This document shows positions 61,846-64,000 of a stretch of 64,000 nucleotides of DNA, piece by piece. This DNA is from JAXLYE01 sp046351595 (lineage in GTDB: Bacteria > Myxococcota_A > Polyangia > Palsa-1104 > JAEUJZ01), in the NCBI GenBank assembly GCA_046351595.1, contig JAXLYE010000010.1, positions 248,001 to 312,000 of the forward strand. The letters are read 5' to 3'. Under the pieces are notes generated by a model. The model was given only the letters and a program-made list of their open reading frames with translations, ran no database searches and was not told where the DNA came from. Numbering within the stretch: the stretch's first letter is position 1; every line of letters begins with the position of its first letter. Both the position numbers and the translations under genes were made by a program.

Positions 61846-62615
61846 GGCAGGAGGCTCCACTGCAGCGTGTAGTTGGCGCTGGTCATGCCCTTGTAGTAGC
61901 CCGTGATCTGCAGCTTGATGTGCCCCTTGCCGTCGCGGCGCTTGAGCACGTAGACGCGCTTGAGCGGCGTGATGCGGCTGGTCCCCGACTCATAGTCGTA
62001 CCAATCGGAGAGCTGCGTCCCGAGGCCGCCGATCGCGTCGGTCAGCACCTGGCACTTGCTGTCGAAGTAGTGGTCGGCGGCAAAGCGCGTGGTCGGCGCC
62101 GCGGTCACCTCGGCGAGGTCCTTGCCGTCGACGAGCGCCACGGTCACGCCGCCGGGCCCGGAGTCGCCGCTGTTGACCTTGATCTGCCAGCGCTTGAGGG
62201 CGATGTCCCAGTCGCCGCTGTCCTGCGCCTGCACGTCGGTGAGCTCGACCTTCTTGGCGTTGACGAGGTCGAGGTAGACGAACGGGTTCTTGCTGGCGGC
62301 CATCGAGCCGCCGGCCGTGGCGTCGACCTCGGCGGTCTTTGTGTCCGGGCTGGCCGGCAGCTGCCCGAAGGTGGCGGCGCCGCTGGAAACCGAGGCGATG
62401 AGCTTGAGCTCGGGCGGCAGCTCGCAGCGCGCCGGCGCCAGGTCGGGGCTGGCCAGATCCGCCACCGGGCCGGCGAGGTCCGCGGTGGCGTCAGTGTCCG
62501 CAGGGGCAGGGGTCGAGCAGGCCGCGAGGGCGGCGCAGGCCAAGCCCGCGAGCGACCTGCCGAGAGGACCAAAAAGACCGAAGGGACTGAAGCTGGGTGA
62601 GGAGGAGGTGCGCAT
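61842..62615 (-). CDS. HmuY-like lipoprotein
   Basis: 257 residues from ATG 62615 with a lipobox ALAAC (Cys33). The HmuY fold is suggested by DWDIALKRWQIKVNSGDSGP, VALVDGKDLAEVT, WYDYESGTSRITPLKRVYV, and HIKLQITGYYKG followed by YTLQWSLLP at the end. HmuY-type proteins bind haem, or in other families serve as surface binding proteins; the His ligands of Porphyromonas HmuY cannot be confirmed by eye. First gene of a three-gene coupled unit with the protease and the RluA enzyme. The upstream 62616-62819 gap is the divergent promoter region to the DUF6600 gene. Confidence 0.78.
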   Translation of the reverse strand: MRTSSSPSFSPFGLFGPLGRSLAGLACAALAACSTPAPADTDATADLAGPVADLASPDLAPARCELPPELKLIASVSSGAATFGQLPASPDTKTAEVDATAGGSMAASKNPFVYLDLVNAKKVELTDVQAQDSGDWDIALKRWQIKVNSGDSGPGGVTVALVDGKDLAEVTAAPTTRFAADHYFDSKCQVLTDAIGGLGTQLSDWYDYESGTSRITPLKRVYVLKRRDGKGHIKLQITGYYKGMTSANYTLQWSLLP

Positions 62616-62819
62616 GGCGTGTCCCGGGGGTTGGGGGTGGCCCGCCGTGCGGTGCACCGGCGAGACCGCGACCGGTCAAGTCGGGCTTGGCCCCAACCGC
62701 GGCCGCGGCGCGCGGACTATAACAAAGTGCCGCTCCGTCGCGCTCGTCGGCCAGGCGACGGCGGGGCTTGGGCCCGGCGAAAGAGCTGTGCATGATAAGC
62801 AGCTGGAGAGCTTTTGTTG
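62616..62819. other. Divergent promoter region, 204 bases
   Basis: It must serve the HmuY-like gene (leftward) and the DUF6600 gene (rightward). The part near 62760-62815 is AT-richer (TATAACAAAG at 62718-62727; CATGATAAGCAGC at 62791). GGAG at 62803-62806 is a weak ribosome site for ATG 62820. No clear -10/-35 pair found. Confidence 0.4.
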
Positions 62820-64000
62820 ATGCGACGTGCCCGGCCAAACCTCGCGCGGTGTCTACGGAAGGTGCGGCCGCGTGCCGCCCTCGCCGCGTCGGTGCTGGCG
62901 TCGGTGCTGGGCAGCGGCCCGCTCGGGGCGGCGCTCGGCGGCTGGTTCGGCGGAGCCGGGGAGGCGCGCGCCCAGCGCATGCTGCAGCCCGGCGCCATGC
63001 AGACCACGCCGCGGCCGCCGAGCGAGCCGGTGCCCGTCGAGGAGTTCTACGACGCGCTCAAGGACTACGGCGTCTTTCTGGACACCGATCGCTACGGCGT
63101 CGCGTTCTGCCCGTACCCGGACATCGTCGGCCCCGACTTCCAGCCATACCTGCGCGGCCGCTGGGTCATGACCGAGTACGGCTGGACCTTCACCAGCGAC
63201 ATCCGCATCAGCTGGATCACGGATCACTACGGCCGCTGGGTCGACGTCAACCTGCCAAACTGCACCTGGGCCTGGGTGCCGGGCGGCGATTGGAGCCCGG
63301 CCTGGGTCGACTTCCGCGTCAGCGACAAGGTCATCGCCTGGCGCCCGCAGCCCTACGCCGGCCCGAAGGTGCAGTTCCGTCGCCGCGAGGCGCAGCGCTT
63401 CCCGCGCATCGCGCTGCCGCCGGTCAGCCAGTCCTCGGACGCCGGCTACGTCGCGGTGCGCGACGGCGAGTTCCAGTCGCGGCGGCTGGACTACGTGGCG
63501 CTCACCGGCGTGCCGCTGTACACCGCGCTGCGCGACACCTCACCGCTGGTCGACGTGCGCGGCGGCCTGCACTCGCCCGAGCGCGACCAGATCATCGCCC
63601 GCCTGCTCGAGCGCCGCGGCACCACCGTCGCGCAGGGCGACAAGCGCGGCGCCGCGGCGGCGCCGGGTGCGGCTCAGGGCGCCGCCGTCGATCAGGGCGG
63701 CGAGCCGGCGCAGCGACGGCGCAAGGGCCAGACCGGGGTGCCCGGCAAGGACGCGCCGCCGCAGGGCGCAGCCGGCAGCGTGCGCGCGGGCCTGCCCGGA
63801 CCCGACGTCCCGGCGCGCGAGAAGCAGCCGATCGGTCAGCCGCCGCCGACGCCGCCCGGGCGCAACGACGCGACCGCGGGCTCGGCCGGCAACCCGGGCA
63901 CGTTCCAGGGCGCCAAGGTGCTCGAGTGGGGCAAGCCCAAGCAGCCGGCGCAGCCGCCCAAGACCGAGGTCCGCGACCTCGATCGCACGCTCAACAAGCC
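62820..64000 (+). CDS. DUF6600 protein, 3' end outside window
   Basis: 394 codons visible from ATG 62820. A signal peptide (AALAASVLASVLGSGPLGAA, cleavage near ARAQ) is followed by the DUF6600 region with spaced aromatic/Gly motifs: YGVFLDTDRYG, PYLRGRWVMTEYGWTF, HYGRWVDV, WAWVPGGDWSPAWVDF, VIAWRP. After about residue 290 comes Pro/Gly/Ala-rich sequence that continues to the edge. DUF6600 proteins are exported and often belong to FecR/Trp-rich surface-protein families. The total length and any C-terminal domain are not visible. Confidence 0.75.
   Translation, partial: MRRARPNLARCLRKVRPRAALAASVLASVLGSGPLGAALGGWFGGAGEARAQRMLQPGAMQTTPRPPSEPVPVEEFYDALKDYGVFLDTDRYGVAFCPYPDIVGPDFQPYLRGRWVMTEYGWTFTSDIRISWITDHYGRWVDVNLPNCTWAWVPGGDWSPAWVDFRVSDKVIAWRPQPYAGPKVQFRRREAQRFPRIALPPVSQSSDAGYVAVRDGEFQSRRLDYVALTGVPLYTALRDTSPLVDVRGGLHSPERDQIIARLLERRGTTVAQGDKRGAAAAPGAAQGAAVDQGGEPAQRRRKGQTGVPGKDAPPQGAAGSVRAGLPGPDVPAREKQPIGQPPPTPPGRNDATAGSAGNPGTFQGAKVLEWGKPKQPAQPPKTEVRDLDRTLNK

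Overview
The window is a very GC-rich (roughly 70-75 % G+C), gene-dense stretch that reads like a chromosome of a Myxococcota (myxobacterial) organism. The signs are many lipoproteins with beta-propeller, FG-GAP or IPT domains, a split Hanks-type Ser/Thr kinase, DUF1552 and DUF1592-type proteins, an MXAN_6640-like metalloprotease with a sorting tail, and GTG/TTG starts with overlapping ATGA/TAATG junctions. The assignment is an inference; no rRNA or other marker gene is present.

Layout. (1) 1-2144: the 5' part of a multidomain glycosyltransferase, cut by the window edge. (2) 2266-5827, minus strand: an apparent operon of a periplasmic caspase-like peptidase, a DUF4384 lipoprotein and a propeller lipoprotein. 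(3) 6101-27629, plus strand, divergent from the caspase operon: a contractile injection system (CIS, phage-tail-like; Afp/PVC type rather than type VI secretion). Gene order is sheath, tube, zinc-ribbon baseplate-like protein, a frameshifted proline-rich protein carrying a 12-unit palindrome array, DUF4255 cap, AAA+ ATPase, small protein, CIS tube-initiator, LysM-like protein, gpD-like hub, gp5-like spike, PAAR-like tip, gp25, two large baseplate proteins, tail protein I-like, and a DUF6519/LamG fibre. Most junctions overlap by 1-8 bases, so it looks like one long operon. No tape-measure protein and no capsid, portal or terminase gene was recognised. (4) 27762-31928: a membrane-anchored M23-like protein missing one zinc ligand, then a PEP-utilising (rifampin-phosphotransferase-like) enzyme.

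(5) 31950-40172: one Ser/Thr kinase gene split in two by about 6.9 kb of DNA. The two kinase parts join exactly at the HRD catalytic motif, and a 7-bp sequence is duplicated at both edges, as after a transposition-like insertion. The insert carries an FG-GAP lipoprotein, an IPT/kelch lipoprotein and a small secreted protein, with long non-coding stretches between them. (6) 40361-49157: M13 metallopeptidase, OmpA-like outer-membrane protein, Cys-rich lipoprotein, truncated haemoglobin, and a two-component-type propeller protein. (7) 49235-53653: a strong hairpin, a 21-bp (heptad) repeat ORF with an in-frame TAG, and a coupled DUF1552 / cytochrome c-DUF1592 pair, the latter with an inserted glycogen-binding-like domain. 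(8) 53726-58779: DUF349 protein, an intergenic repeat also found inside the CIS operon, and a long-chain acyl-CoA ligase. (9) 58928-62615: three ATGA-coupled minus-strand genes (HmuY-like lipoprotein, MXAN_6640-like protease, RluA pseudouridine synthase). (10) 62820-64000: a DUF6600 protein cut by the window edge.

The strongest candidates for something undescribed are the palindrome array inside the CIS gene (9516-10003), the kinase-splitting insertion (32886-39781), and the heptad-repeat ORF (49315-49953).
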